Source: Camelus bactrianus (lineage: Eukaryota; Chordata; Mammalia; Artiodactyla; Camelidae). From it: 64,000 bases of DNA. Below the pieces are notes generated by a model. The model had not been told where the DNA came from and ran no database searches. It saw nothing but the letters and a program-made list of their open reading frames with translations. Below, one piece after another: positions 35,482 to 47,639 of the stretch; the first letter of the stretch is position 1; the number at the start of each line of letters is the position of its first letter. The stretch covers positions 55,605,769 through 55,669,768 of the forward strand of contig NC_133554.1 of the NCBI RefSeq assembly GCF_048773025.1, written 5' to 3'. Both the position numbers and the translations under genes were made by a program.

Positions 35482-35834
35482 TTTTTAAGGAAAAGTTGTA
35501 CAATTTTTTTAAAGAAAAGAAAATTTGCTTTCTAGGTATAGATATATATCACTTTGGTTCTGTTTCTTCTCTGGAGAACCCTGGCTAATCCAGGGTCTGG
35601 AGTACAGAGGAAGATGCCTCTGCTCGTGTTATAAAGAATGTATTTTTTTTTTTGCATATTTTGTATATTTTGAAGCAAGTCTTCTCTCTGTCCAGTTCCA
35701 GTTGTTTGTTTTTTGCTTTTTATGTTTCTCTATGAGAACAGGCTGATCCTTGAGGCTCCAGACTTGCTGGACATTTCCTGCCAAAACGAAAACGGCTCTG
35801 CTCAGCCCAAGGTGACAGTTTCCCCATGTGACAA

Positions 35835-35940
35835 TGAATATATATATGTTCATGTATAACTGAAAAATTGGGCTCTACACTGGAATTTGACACAACATTG
35901 TAAAATGATTATAAATCAATAAAAAATGTTTAAAAAAAAA
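35835..35940 (+). mobile_element. L1 3' tail
   Basis: GTATAACTGAAAAATTGGGC, TTTGACACAACATTGTAAAA and ATAAATCAATAAAAAATG with a poly-A end. Confidence 0.85.
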
Positions 35941-36876
35941 GTGACATTTTCCCCTATTCAACCCAATTTCAATTTTCAAATTAAAAAAAAAAATCCTGCT
36001 GTTAACCAGGCTGCAGTTTTAGCAGGAATTATGGAAACATAATCTCCTCTGGTCTAAAAACTAGAAGACAAAGGGTGGTGTAGGTTCAGGAAGGATTGTC
36101 CCAGAATGAGCCACATGAGGCAAAGAGGAATGTGTTTAGAACTGCTCAGCCTTCTCCCCCGGGAATGAATTATTTGAAAGACAAGGTCAGTCTTTGCAAC
36201 AAAGGAGAACATTTTAGGCAGTGATTCAGAAGCACTGCCTCCACTATGCACTACTCCGACTTGAACTTTGGAAAAATAAGAGGCCTTTCCTTGTTTTCGT
36301 TCTCTGAACAGGCCTCAGCAAGCTGAGACTGAATGATCTTTATTTCTAAAAATAATACCAACTTGGATCTCTAAGCTGATTCTCTCCATAGGACAGCAGA
36401 AACCATGCTGGGGCCGAGGGCAAAATACTGGGCAGACAGAACCAAGCGCGCTGGGAGTGACCCTTCCCAACTTCAGCAAGGACAGTGGTAGGGAGCAGCT
36501 GCTCTGGTGGCCGCTGGAAAATCTGAAATGGAATCACAATGCAGAGTCTCAGAAGGACAGAAACTCTTCTGTCCAGGGTTTTGCAGGAATTCTTAGTGGA
36601 GGCCTTTGGAGGCATTTCGGGGTATCACCAATATGTTGCTGAAGACTTTGGTTCAAAGTGAGACCATCTAGTGCCTTCCAGAGTTCTGCGGAAGCTCCTG
36701 CCAAACAGAAGATGTTTCCTTGCCCATATTGCCAGATTTATAGCATCCCTGGCAGGATGAAATCATGGAGGGGGAAAGAGGCCAGGGGGAGTAGGGGCTG
36801 AGAAGGTGGAAGGTGAACATTAAGGAGAGTCTCGGTCAGCAGGCCAGTGGGACCTCCCCCCCCCAAGTCTAAGGCG

Positions 36877-37062
36877 CACTGGTTCTCAGCCAGGGTAAGG
36901 TTGCCCCCCAGGTACAGTGGCAATGGCTGGAGACACCTTTGGTTGCACAACTTGGGGAGTGCATCTAGGGGGCAGAGGGCAGGGAGACTGCTAAACAATG
37001 GTCCCCACTACAAAGGATAATCCAGCCCCAAATGTCAATAGTGCTGAGGATGAGAAACCCTG
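36877..37062 (+). mobile_element. MER5A-like hAT-Charlie DNA transposon remnant
   Basis: CACTGGTTCTCAGCCAGGGT, GGCTGGAGACACCTTTGG and CAAATGTCAATAGTGCTGAG follow the MER5 consensus in forward orientation. Confidence 0.78.
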
Positions 37063-37659
37063 CTCTGGAGAATGAGCTAGGTCAGCAGTAAAGACCCAGA
37101 GCACAGGACAGCCACATCACCACCACCGACCAGGCACCACAGGGAACACAGCTATTTTCCATTTCTCTCCCCCTGCCTCAACCTCTTGAGTAAGCCCAGC
37201 GGAGCGGGTGGCGTGCGAGAGAGATGCCACGTCCCTGCTCCAGGGCTGGAGCCCCTGGGCTCGGGAAGGGTAGGGGTAATTTGAGACAAGTTTGACTTTT
37301 TACATGGATGGCTTAAACTCCCCAGTAGCGCTGTCTTAATCACAACAACAACAACAAAATGCCTGGAAAAGTGGAATCAGGTGCCTTAAAACGGAGCCTT
37401 ACACCCAATGACAAAGGGAGTTTGGACAGAGATCAGCTGGTGTTAGTTATTGAGTTACTGGAAACAACATTTTCTTAATGGTCTCTTCAACAAGACGAGT
37501 CTTTTTTTTTCTTTAAGGACATGACTCTTTAATTTTATTGACATGACTCTTACAGCACAATATTTTTGAGAAAGTGATTTTAGCCCCAACCCATAGCTTA
37601 AGTTCTGTTTTTTGACTATTAATCTGAATTAGGCTCACCTAAATTTCATACACAGATTT

Positions 37660-37835
37660 TTTTTTAATTAAAGGATAGTCAATTTACAATGTTGTGTTCA
37701 TTTCTGGTGTACAGCATAGCAATTCAGTTATACATATATATATATATATTCCTTTTCATATTCTTTTTCATTATAAGCTATTACAAGGTATTGAATATAG
37801 TTCCCTGTGCTGTACAGTAGGACCTTATTGTTACG
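37660..37835 (-). mobile_element. L1 3' UTR, minus orientation
   Basis: AGGATAGTCAATTTACAATG, TTTCTGGTGTACAGCATAG and AAGGTATTGAATATAGTTCC give the complement of the lineage L1 3' UTR. Confidence 0.85.
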
Positions 37836-38159
37836 ACAAATCTTCTAAAATGAAACTGGCTACGTACAGTGTTATATTGCTTAGCATGGTGTCCAGCACA
37901 AAAGAGAGCTTGATGGATGTTAGCACTTGTAGTAAGAGGGAAGTGGAAAATGAGCAGGGAGCTGGTTTCAGTTAAAGCACAGAGACTGAGGAAAGCCGGG
38001 GCGCTGATCAACAAGGCACTGGCTGGGGTTCCCAAGAGTATATTTGGAGTCTCTTCTTAAGCTACAAACTAGGTTCTTACAGGTAAAACAGTTCCCTAAG
38101 TTGTCCCCGTTCCCACTTCCTGAGGACAGGAACTATAGGGGAGTCCCCAAGTACAGCCG

Positions 38160-38640
38160 CCATCAGTCCCTCCGCCCCCTGGTGCTTGTGATGCTCTTCA
38201 CACCAAGGCGGAGGCGCCCTGACTCCCTCCCCTGGAACCTGGGCTGGCCTTAGGGACTTGCTTGAGCCGTAGAATGTGGCACGTGTGATGTTCTGGGACT
38301 TCCAAGACTAAGGCATGAGAAGCCTTGTAGCTTCTGCCTGAGTATCTTGGGATGATCGCTCATGAGACATTCCCTCTGGGAACCCAGCCGCCGTGTCACA
38401 TGGAGGGGCCACCCTGGCACTCTGGCTGACAGCCCCAGTTGAACTAGCTGACAGCCAGCCTCAACTGTCTCTTGGAAGCGACCCATTTGGATGATCAGCC
38501 CATTGACATTGTAACTACATGAGTCTCCAAGTGAGAACCATCCAGCAGAGCCCAGTCAACCCACCACGGACCCAATAAATTATTGCTTTGGTAATGTGTT
38601 ACCATTACATACATCTTAGGGTGATTTATTACTCTGAAAA
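38160..38640 (+). mobile_element. LTR-like fossil, possibly ERVL-MaLR
   Basis: GCCTGAGTATCTTGGGATGA, CAGCCGCCGTGTCACATGG and a polyA-type ACCCAATAAATTATTGC followed by GTTACCATTACATAC suggest an old MaLR-type LTR. No internal part. Diverged, ancient. Confidence 0.4.
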
Positions 38641-39454
38641 ATATCATTGGAACACTTCCCTAGGGAGTCAAGTACTTTCAGAAACATATGCTCCTTTCTC
38701 GGATGAAAAATTAATTGCCTTTCTAGTGACTGTCCAGGGATATCCAGGCTGGTGGAAAGATACAAGTCAAGCATCGTTCCAAGCCCAAGTTCCAGCTTAG
38801 GCGAAGTACTGACTCCTAAGCTCCTTGAATTGAGAGCCTTCCAACCCCCCTCTCCTTCCCCACCTGTCCATTTCTTCCTCCTTCCCATTCTCTTCTTCCT
38901 GACACTCCTCCTCCATTCTTTGATAAATTCAAAGACACTATTCTGAAATAACCACCATAGAAACACAGTCAGGTTCCTAGAAATCAGACCGATATCATGA
39001 AGGCACAGTGTAGGGAGGTGGACAGGGCAGGAACACCCAAGGCTAACTAACCACCAAGGTGAGAGTCCTCATAGCGGGGAGGTGAATTTATCTTCCTTTG
39101 GGGGGAAACAGAATCCCCTGGTAATTAAATACCAATTAGATACTAAGAAAGAGCATTTCCAAAATCATTGCTTTTCAACAGGGAAATAAAAGTTTGGTTC
39201 TTTTAATTCACGAGGGCGCCGGCTTTGACACCCCCTAGTGGGAATGACTGTAATAACTGCAGAGTCGGCCCCTCCTCTTCCCTTCTCCTGGAGCCTGGGT
39301 GGCAGCCAGCTTTGTCACTAGTCTCACATTCCCACGCCGGTGTCTGGGGGAATGTGGGCAGAGACTGTAATGGTATGTGTCATTTCTGTACTATGCCTGA
39401 CTCATTTCCAGACATGAAATAATCACTGTGACTATGAAAATTCACGATGCCCTT

Positions 39455-39586
39455 TTTTGGGGATGGGTGGAGAGGGGCGGTAATTAGGTTTACTTATTTA
39501 TTTGTTTAAATGGAGGTACTGGGGGTTGAACCCAGGACCTCTTGCAGGCTAAGCATGTGCTCTACCACTGAGCTCTACCCTCCCCC
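39455..39586 (-). mobile_element. vic-1 type SINE
   Basis: GGTAATTAGGTTTACTTATT tail complement, GGTACTGGGGGTTGAACCC B box complement, head ending CTACCCTCCCCC. Confidence 0.9.
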
Positions 39587-40063
39587 GACCATGACGCCCT
39601 TGAAGAATTTTTTTGCGGCAGTTACAGAAATCTCCATGAGGCCTTTGAGTTTGCCTACCTGCTTGGAAAACAGGCTTCAGATCCTCCTTTTATGCGAAGT
39701 CAGTGGTTCCCAAATGTGTCTGCGTATTCGAATCACTGGGGAGCTTTGAAAAATTCTGCAGCTCAGGCCACACTCCAGACCAGTTAAATCACAATCTCTG
39801 GGGGTAGGACCCAGGCATTCGGGGTGTTGAAGCTCCCCCAGGGGGTTCCAATGTGCTGCCTAGTTTGGGAGCCGTCATGCCCCATGACCCCATCAGCCGG
39901 TCCCACAGGCGTTGCCAGCTGGCTCTTTCTGCTTTCCTTGAGGAGTGTCCCAAGGCACTTAGCATGTATGAGCCATTTATTTGGAAGAGCCTTCACAAAT
40001 AAAGAAGCCTGGATTGTAAAATTTTCCATCGCTAAGTTATTTTCACTTTACTAAAATTTGAAT

Positions 40064-40185
40064 GGGGGGCGGTATAGCTCAAGTGGCAGAGTATGTGTTT
40101 GGCAGGCACGAACTTCTGGGTTCAACCCCCAGTACCTCCTCTAAAAACATAAATAAACCTAATTATCTTCCCCCAACCCCACCAA
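40064..40185 (+). mobile_element. vic-1 type SINE
   Basis: GGGGGGCGGTATAGCTCAAG head, GGGTTCAACCCCCAG B box, tail AAATAAACCTAATTATC. Confidence 0.9.
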
Positions 40186-40479
40186 AATAAAATAATTAAA
40201 TAGTTTTTTAAAATTTAGGTATTTTTTTCCAAATACAAAAAATACACTGCAGGCGTGGTTATCCTTAGTGGGGACGAGGCAGTGGCTGGAGGGGGTATCA
40301 GGAGATTCTAGGATTTTTTTTAAAATTAATACAGGTGTTCTGGTTCACACATTCAGAGTTTATGGTCTGTGTGCTTTTCTGTATGCATTTATTCCTCAAT
40401 AACCACCCCCCTTACATTTTGCATGACTATGAGGGGAAATACAGAGAAATAAAAAGGAAATAACAGTAACAGCCAAGGA

Positions 40480-41205
40480 GCGACACTTAGGGCCTCCACA
40501 AGCGACCCTCTTATTTAGACAAGGTGAGTCCCTCCAAATACTGCCACCAAAGCCCTGTTGGCAAGCCGTCACCCCTGTAAGGGGAGGGAAGGTGACTCTG
40601 CATAGTTACATGAGGCTTAATGTACTGAACCCCGAATAATTAGTGCCAGGAGAAGCTGATGGAGATGAGGTGGGATGCCCACACTGTCCCACGGACTCCA
40701 ATTCTCTCTTTGATCTAATCAGGTTCATCTGAGCTCTCTTTTTGACAAAGCCTCAAACCCAGGGCTTCTGTGTCCTTCCTTGCAGAGTCCAGTTCTCGGA
40801 AGAATCCTGCTAAGTCAGTTGAGCCAGAATTCCCCCCATCCTCCACGTCTGATCACATTCAGTATTTGTTCCAGTTCCCCATCCTCCGTCATCCCCAGGT
40901 GGTGTCTGACCCCCCCTGGCCTGCCTTCAGCAAGTTCTGCTAGGTCGGTTTAGCCAGAATCGCCCCTCACCCCTGATGTTTCCTCTTAGTAATCTTCCAT
41001 CCACCGATCCCCCATCCTGCTCTTAGGCTATAAATTCGCACTTTTGCTTGTTTGGAGTTGAGCCCAGTCTCTACTCCGTCCCGTCCACTGCAACACCCTA
41101 CTGTAGTGGTCTCTGCACCTATCACCCCAGTCCTGAATAAAGTCTGCTTTTGTCTTTTTTAACTAGTGTCCGGAATACATTTTCTTCTTTAACCCAAATC
41201 AGAAT
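40480..41205 (+). mobile_element. solo LTR fossil, ERV1-like (gammaretrovirus-type)
   Basis: It has LTR architecture: a TATA-like GGCTATAAATTCGC near 41025-41040, a polyA signal in CCTGAATAAAGTCTGCTTT near 41130-41150, and U5-like T-rich sequence after it. Two related blocks around GCTAAGTCAGTTGAGCCAGA and GCTAGGTCGGTTTAGCCAGA suggest repeated U3 units. No gag, pol or env. Ends are approximate. Broken solo copy, probably of middle age. Confidence 0.55.
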
Positions 41206-41284
41206 TTCAACTACATCCTTAGAAATGGACATTTTGTGCATCACGAAAGAGTGATCCTGAAAGGGACATTGCTGGTTCATTTAA

Positions 41285-41530
41285 AAAAATTGGACAACAT
41301 TGTAAAATGACTATAACGCAATAAAAAAATGCTTAACAAAAACTGGAATAAACAAATTTACACTGTGTAGCACAGAGAACTATATTCACTATCTTGTGGC
41401 TTATGGTGAACAAGAATATAAAAACGAATATATGTATATTCATGCATGACTGAAGCATTGTGCTGTATACCAAAAATTGACACAACATCGTAAACTGACT
41501 ATATTTCAATAAAAACAATACAAAAAAAAT
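41285..41530 (+). mobile_element. L1 3' tails (two successive)
   Basis: A short tail ending TATAACGCAATAAAAAAATG is followed by a fuller 3' end: TGTGTAGCACAGAGAACTA, CATTGTGCTGTATACCAAAA and ATATTTCAATAAAAACAAT. Confidence 0.8.
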
Positions 41531-41534
41531 GGGG

Positions 41535-42235
41535 TGAAATGCACATAACATAAACAAGTCAGTGGTATTTAGCGCCTTCACGATGTTGTGCAACCATGAC
41601 CTCTGCCCAGTTCCAAACCTGTTCATCACCCCAGAATAAAACCTCTGTTCATTAAACATTTACTCCCCATGTCCTTCTCCCTCCAGCCCAATCAGCTCTC
41701 TGTCTTTACGGATTTACCTGTTAGGACACTTCATTTTAGTGGAATCACACACAGTACGTGGCCTCTTTTGCACCTGGCTTCTATCACTTCTTTCATGTAC
41801 CATTCTTGAGTTTCCTCCACCCGGTAGCACAGCTCATGACCTCAGCCCTTTTTATGGCCAGATACCACTCCATGATATGCATAAGCCACATTTCTTTACG
41901 CCCTTCAGCTGCTGATGGACACTTGGGTTGTTTCTACCTTTTGGTTATTGTGACTAGAGCTGCTATGAACATTCATGTACAAGGTTTTGTGTGGACACAT
42001 GTTCTCATTTCTCTTAGGTAAATACCCATGAGTTGAATTGCTCTGAGACATGGTAACTCTATGTGTTTAACTTTTTGAGAAACTGAGTCTCCCGTTTTTA
42101 AAAGATATTTTTCTCAAGGGCTGGTGGGTATTCCAGATTTGCTTTCCGCATCTCTTATGACCATCTTTTCACGGGTGACCTGCTAGTCTTTGTTGAGTAC
42201 ATACAACATCCATGTCTTGGTTTTGATTAGAATTG
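41535..42235 (-). mobile_element. old L1 (L1M type) 3' UTR, antisense
   Basis: GGTATTTAGCGCCTTCACG, ATGTTGTGCAACCATGACC, TTGGGTTGTTTCTACCTTTT and GCTGCTATGAACATTCATGT are classic complement wording of ancient L1 3' regions. Confidence 0.8.
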
Positions 42236-44175
42236 GGTTCCTGCTGTTCCCCTCCAGGTCCTCAGCATTTCAGAAATGCCTGAGACCTCAGAGACATGGC
42301 CCTCAGCATCCCCAGGTTTGCCCGCCTCCTCGCCGCCACTCAACACTTCCCCAGTCAGCACGGCTCCTGTGCCACTAATGGCTGCAAATCAGGGTAACAG
42401 ATCCACCCCTGAGGACTCAACAGACCTCACCCCTTAGGAATAACACTTACTCCTGCCAAGAGGTGAAGGCGGCAGATCCGATTTCATGCTAATCATATTC
42501 TGCAGTTACTGTCTTCCCTCCTTAAGTGCTCAAAGTTCTGCATCTGAGCACCAAGTGGTCACAGATACTTGTCACGTGGCACCTGGAACTCAGCCTAAAA
42601 TGCTAGGATCTTTGTGCTCATCTGCAAATGCCAAGTTCTGATGGCTATGGGTTTTTCTAGGTCATGCCGAGTCAGGAAGACTGATATGTCGTTTTAACTC
42701 TGCATCGGAGCTGGCTGTCTATCCCTCCCTCCTGGGGCCCATCAGCCTGCTGTGGGGAGCCTGGAGGAGGTGGGTGTTGGACCGTGCCCTTCCTGGGCTC
42801 TCTGCAGCAGCCACCTGGTGCCCAGATGGGGCTCCCTCCCCTAGATGCTCTGCTGCATCTGCCAGAGGGATGCGGTTGGGAGAGGTCAGTTCATAAGCAT
42901 TTCTCGAGGACTTCTGTGTGCAGAGCTGCACCGACCGCTCTTCTAGGAAGGAGACAGAAAGAGAAAAGAAAGGAGACATTCTTTGGCCGCCACCTATGAG
43001 CTCCTCACCATTCAGGAGCATCCTCCAGGCCCACTGCATCCTCTGTTTTTAAAGAATAATTTCATGAATTAATCTATAAGCTTTGACAGGTAATCACTTG
43101 GTTCCCCACTCTATTTTGAAATAAGTTTCAGAGGAGGCTGCTAGGATCATCTGACGGTGTCTTGAAGGAGAAATGACATCTTAACTCATTTTCAAGATGC
43201 CAGTCACGTTGACGTGGTCAGCACTTGAGGGCAATGTGCAAAAAGAACAAGGAACTGCTTTTGGAAATAGCTCTCCTGTCTGATCAGAACCATCATTCCC
43301 TTGGCTGCACAAAGCCTTTAGGGGCACCCGTGTGGAATGAGGTTACGATGTCCCTTGCCCCGGGCCCCTCTCCTTGGCCTCAGCTGTCCAGCCCATCCTG
43401 TATAATCATTACTTAAATTACCAGGGTGTGTCTGAAAAGAATCGAACAATTTGACCTTCAGGAGGCCAGCCTCCAGGGAAGAGGAATTTCTATTTTCAGG
43501 ATGTGGATAATGAGCTTCAGGGGCATGCAAGAGCCACTCTTGGCTTCGGGTCTTTTTTTGCAACTTAGCGAAGCAGGGATCTGGTCCCTCTTTTGCCTCC
43601 AACGAAGGAGAAGGCCTCAAGGGCTGCATGTTTCAGATGAGAGGAGAGGGGCGCATCCCCAGGGGGCCACCAGGAGCCAGCAGGGCGCCTGGATCGGGCG
43701 TTCCCGGAGGCGGTATGCGCTTCTGTGGAGCCGGTGAGAGAGGACTTCACCTTGGCTCCGCGGAAGGGGTCCATCCGCAGGTAGGAGGAAACCACCCTAG
43801 GCCGTAAGCGCAAACGCACTGCGTCCAGCCCATTGTCTGTTTTCTTTGGGAACAGCCCAAGGACACGGCTTAGCTTTGGGGAGATGTGAAAGTGGAAAAC
43901 ATTACACAACAAAAAGCCCCCGGAAAACCGTGTACACACCCATCCCCTTGGCCTGGACGCCAGGCTGCTGCGAGATAAAAGCGGCTGGGCTTTCCTGCTC
44001 CCCGACTGCAGAGGTGCCAGCCCCCCTTCCTGCTTCCCAGAAGTTCTCCTTCTGGGAATCACCCAAAGCAGTTTGACATACAACTGTTGGCTTCTCTTCC
44101 CTTGAATGAGATGTTCACCAGTGCACAGGGTCTCTCAACCAGTATGAACGAGCAAGTGATTACAAGGCACAGTTA

Positions 44176-44292
44176 GGGGGAAGGGTATAGCTCAGTGGTT
44201 AGAGTACACACTTAGCATAGACGAGGTCCTGCGTTCAAATCCCAGTACCTCCATTAAAATAACTAAATAAACCTAATTACTACCCCCCCCAA
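44176..44292 (+). mobile_element. vic-1 type SINE
   Basis: GGGGGAAGGGTATAGCTCAG head, TGCGTTCAAATCCCAG B box, tail AATAAACCTAATTACTACCC. Confidence 0.9.
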
Positions 44293-44994
44293 AAAACCCC
44301 TAAAAACAGTGCTGGTGGAGGTAGGGGGCTGGCTGCAGCCTCTGAAGGGGACCATACTCACAAGTATCCAGGATGTGGGACCAGGATGTGGAATTGGGCA
44401 CTGGAGACCTGCCCAGAGCCTGTACTTGGCCCAAACTGGAGCTGATGTCAGCGGGAGCCTATGGAATGTTTCTAGACACAGTTCTCTATGTGGTTGGCCT
44501 GGTCCAGCCCTACCACAGAGAAGCAGAAGTAGCTGGACTATTCGGTCACATGACCGGAATTAAGTGGGCCACTCATTTCTGTGTGACACCCAGTGGGCTT
44601 CCTGCAAAATGGGTTGGGGAATTCTGCCTGGCTGGAAATGAATGGGCGGGCCTGTTCCCCAGCCCTTCCTCAGGTGAAAAGCTATAATTACTATGTTTTA
44701 GTAAAGATGCCAATTTCTCTCTCTTCAGTAATTTTTTTTTTCTTCCCTTGGGTAATTTTAAAAAATGGAAAAAATGTAGGGGCCTCTGCCTGATGAGTCA
44801 AAGACCACAAAGACTACAGAATCGCATGTCAACGTCAGCAAGACTGTTTTCGGCCCCACACGACAAATGCTTATTTGGGGGAAAGCAAGTCCCTGGTCTG
44901 TGGTCAGTTGGTAGCCCTGGGGAGGTGGGAATGCTAAGAAAGAAGGTTCTGTAGCTAAATAAGGACATGGTTCCCAGACCCTCCCTACCTAACT

Positions 44995-45425
44995 GTGGTT
45001 GGCAGAATAACAGCCCCCCCCCCCAAGGTGTCTGCGTTGTAATCCCTGGGACCTGTGTTAATTTATATGGCAAAAAGGATTTGGCAGAGGTGATGAAATT
45101 GAATTAAGTTAAGGCTCTCGAATGGGGAGACTCCCCTGGGTTATCCAGATTGGGCCAATGTTATCACAGACAGGGGTCCCTGTAAGAGGGAGGTAGGAAG
45201 GATAGGGAAGATGTGATAGCAGAAGCAAAAGTCAGACGGAGACCAGAAGATGCTGTACTGCCAGCTTCAGAGGTGAAGGAAGGGGTCCTGAGCCAAAGAA
45301 TGCAGGTGGCTTCTGGAAGCTAGAACAGGCACCACAGCCCTGCCAATCCATTTGAAACTTCTGACCTCCAGGACTGCAAGATAATAAATTGATGCAGCAA
45401 TAGGAACCCAATACACTAACACAAA
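44995..45425 (+). mobile_element. MLT1-like solo LTR fossil (ERVL-MaLR)
   Basis: GTGGTTGGCAGAATAACAGC, CTGGGTTATCCAGATTGGGC, AATGTTATCACAGACAGGGG and TGCAAGATAATAAATTGATG follow the MaLR LTR pattern. No internal region. Old, diverged and broken. Confidence 0.65.
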
Positions 45426-45739
45426 ACTTGGCTTTGTTCTTCCAAGGACTGGGGAATAAACCCATTGGCTCAGGAAGCCAAAGATGCTCTAAGCCAAGGT
45501 GTGAGGCAAGATCTCAAAGTCAAGGGGGCCAAGGTGGTGTGCAAGCCTGGGCAAGGCCACCTGGCAGCCAGTGCAGACATAAATAACTCCTCTGAACAGG
45601 TCAGCTACACTGGGAGGTGGGCAGGTCCAGCTCCCAGACACCCTTTCCTCTGACACCCACATGAACATGCACTGTTCCCCTCTTTTGAGACACCTAGTAT
45701 GGTTATAGATATTTTTATTTTTTAATTAATTTTTTTTTT

Positions 45740-45856
45740 GGCTGGTGGGAGAGGTAATTAGGTTTATTTATTTATTTAAGTGGAGGTACTGGGGGTTGAA
45801 CCCAGGACCTCGTTCATGCTAAGCACTCACTCCACCCTGGGCTATATACCCTCCCC
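45740..45856 (-). mobile_element. vic-1 type SINE (cluster copy 1)
   Basis: GAGGTAATTAGGTTTATTTA tail complement, GGTACTGGGGGTTGAACCC, head ending ATACCCTCCCC. Confidence 0.9.
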
Positions 45857-45892
45857 AATATTTTCAATTTTTAAAAAATGTACTTCTTTTAA

Positions 45893-46010
45893 GGGGGAGG
45901 GTATAGCTAAAGTGGTAGAGTACATGCTTAGCATACACAATGTCCTGGGTTCAACCCCCAGTACCACCTCTAAAACTAAATAAGTAAACCTAATTACCTC
46001 CCCCTAAAAA
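45893..46010 (+). mobile_element. vic-1 type SINE (cluster copy 2)
   Basis: GGGGGAGGGTATAGCTAAAG head, GGGTTCAACCCCCAG B box, tail AAGTAAACCTAATTACC. Head-to-head with copy 1 across about 36 bases. Confidence 0.92.
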
Positions 46011-46054
46011 TAAAATAAAAATTTCTTTCTTTTTGAATTAAAAAAAATTTTTTT

Positions 46055-46143
46055 TCAGTTTAATGGAGGTACTAGGGATTGAATCCAGGACCCTGTGCAT
46101 GCTAAGCACATCCTTTACCACTGAGCTATGACCTACCACCCCC
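46055..46143 (-). mobile_element. vic-1 type SINE (cluster copy 3)
   Basis: TTTAATGGAGGTACTAGGGA to GACCTACCACCCCC; tail complement missing. Tail-to-tail with copy 2. Confidence 0.88.
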
Positions 46144-46182
46144 TTGTTGTTATATTTTTTAATTAAAAGTGTGATACATCTG

Positions 46183-46795
46183 GGGGGGAGGGATAAATTA
46201 GGAGTTTGGGATTAACAAGTATGCAGAACTGGCTGGCACTCTGTGAAGTCTCTTTGAAGTTTCTCTAAAACCATAAACCCCCCACTCCCGGACTCCAGGG
46301 TTCTCCCTGTGCCCCTATGCCCAGAGCCGGGGCCGACTGACACTTTTAACAGACACTTTTAACCTCCATTCTGGGCTTCTGGATCCTCTGCAAGCCTGCA
46401 TTTCTTCAAGATAAAAACATCTTCCCTTGATGTGTATTTATCTCAACAAAACTAACTGCCCGCACGAAATAGCTAATGCTCTTGCCTATAGCAACATATC
46501 TATTAAACTTTCCTTTGTCTCTTAACTTTCTTTGTTTCTGGTCAGTTCTTTTACTGCCCGCGATGCCGGCCAGCCATGTTCCCCAACAAGACACATATTA
46601 CTAGATACAAAATAGATAAACAACAAGGACCTACTGTGTAGCACAGGGAACTATACTCAATTTCTTGTAATAACATATAATGGAAAATAATCTGAAAAGA
46701 TATATATATACATATATGTATAACTGAATAGCTTTGCTGTACATCTGAAACTAACATTGTAAATCAACTACACTTCAATAAACAATAAAATCAAA
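46183..46795 (+). mobile_element. L1 3' UTR split by a later insertion
   Basis: The left piece (GAGGGATAAATTAGGAGTTT to 46219) and right piece (46591-46795, with TGTGTAGCACAGGGAACTAT and CTACACTTCAATAAACAAT) together read as one lineage L1 3' end interrupted by 365 bases. Confidence 0.75.
46220..46584 (+). mobile_element. solo LTR-like fossil inserted in L1, 6-base flanking repeat
   Basis: The 365-base insert is flanked by AACAAG at 46214-46219 and 46585-46590, a 6-base target duplication as class II ERVs make. It holds a polyA-like ATTAAA near 46502 and a T-rich U5-like end. It looks like a solo LTR without internal genes, younger than the L1 it entered. Confidence 0.5.
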
Positions 46796-47639
46796 AAGAA
46801 AAAAGTGTCATACATCCATTCACAGTAGAGCCCTGATAACTTACTGATTTCCCTCCCAGAGTAATTTGCCTTTGGAAAAGAACATGCCCACAGGAGTTAA
46901 TGCAGACCCTAAAAGAATAAATCAGCCAAATCTTTCACAGGGAAGAGGGCCATGGGATGATGGAGGCAGGGACTGGGTGGTGCACGTACAAGTCAAGGAA
47001 CTCCAAAGTTCGCCAGCCAACCACGAGAAGTAAGGGGAGAAGCCTGGAACAGGCTCTCCGTCAGGGCTCTCAAAAGGAACGGACCCCGCCAGCATCTTAA
47101 TCTTGGGCTTCTTGAGAACAGTTGACAGTGCACTTCTGTTAAGCCATCCAGTTTCCAGTGCTTTGTTTTGATAACTCCAGGAGACTCGTACAATTGGCCT
47201 CAAATGCCGGATGAAGAGTGGAGGGGGAGTGGCTGGCAGGCTTCCACACTGAGGGCTGTGGAAGCCAATTTCCCTGAAAAGGAGGCTGACAGGTGAGGGC
47301 AGAGCCCAGAGGCCCAGAAGAGACCTTGGTTCCCACCCACAGCAAGGACACCCATCGTGACAAAGAGGCCCCCCAAGAGGCAGAGCTAGACTCTATCACA
47401 CCCAGAGTAGCAGAACCACTGCAGAAACAGAAACTCTGATTGCTCCCTGCACACAGCCAAGAATCCTGTGTGGCCAGTCTGCCCTCCTGGACCTTCAAGC
47501 CCCACCGCTAGCCCAGCATCTCCAACGCCTGGCATGGTCAGCAGAATCTAGGAAACTCTCAGAATGGAAAGCCACATCTGGGGCTGTCCCAGTGAGACAG
47601 GAAGGGGACAGGGCACAGCCATTCAAGGAATGATACAGC

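Noticed and set aside
43426-43737. Intergenic ORF of about 100 codons
   Set aside because: Composition and lack of motifs or splice structure fit chance in GC-richer DNA.
4965-46143. Possible tRNA genes
   Set aside because: The cloverleaf-like parts are SINE heads with degenerate anticodon arms, followed by SINE tails; none is a stand-alone tRNA gene.
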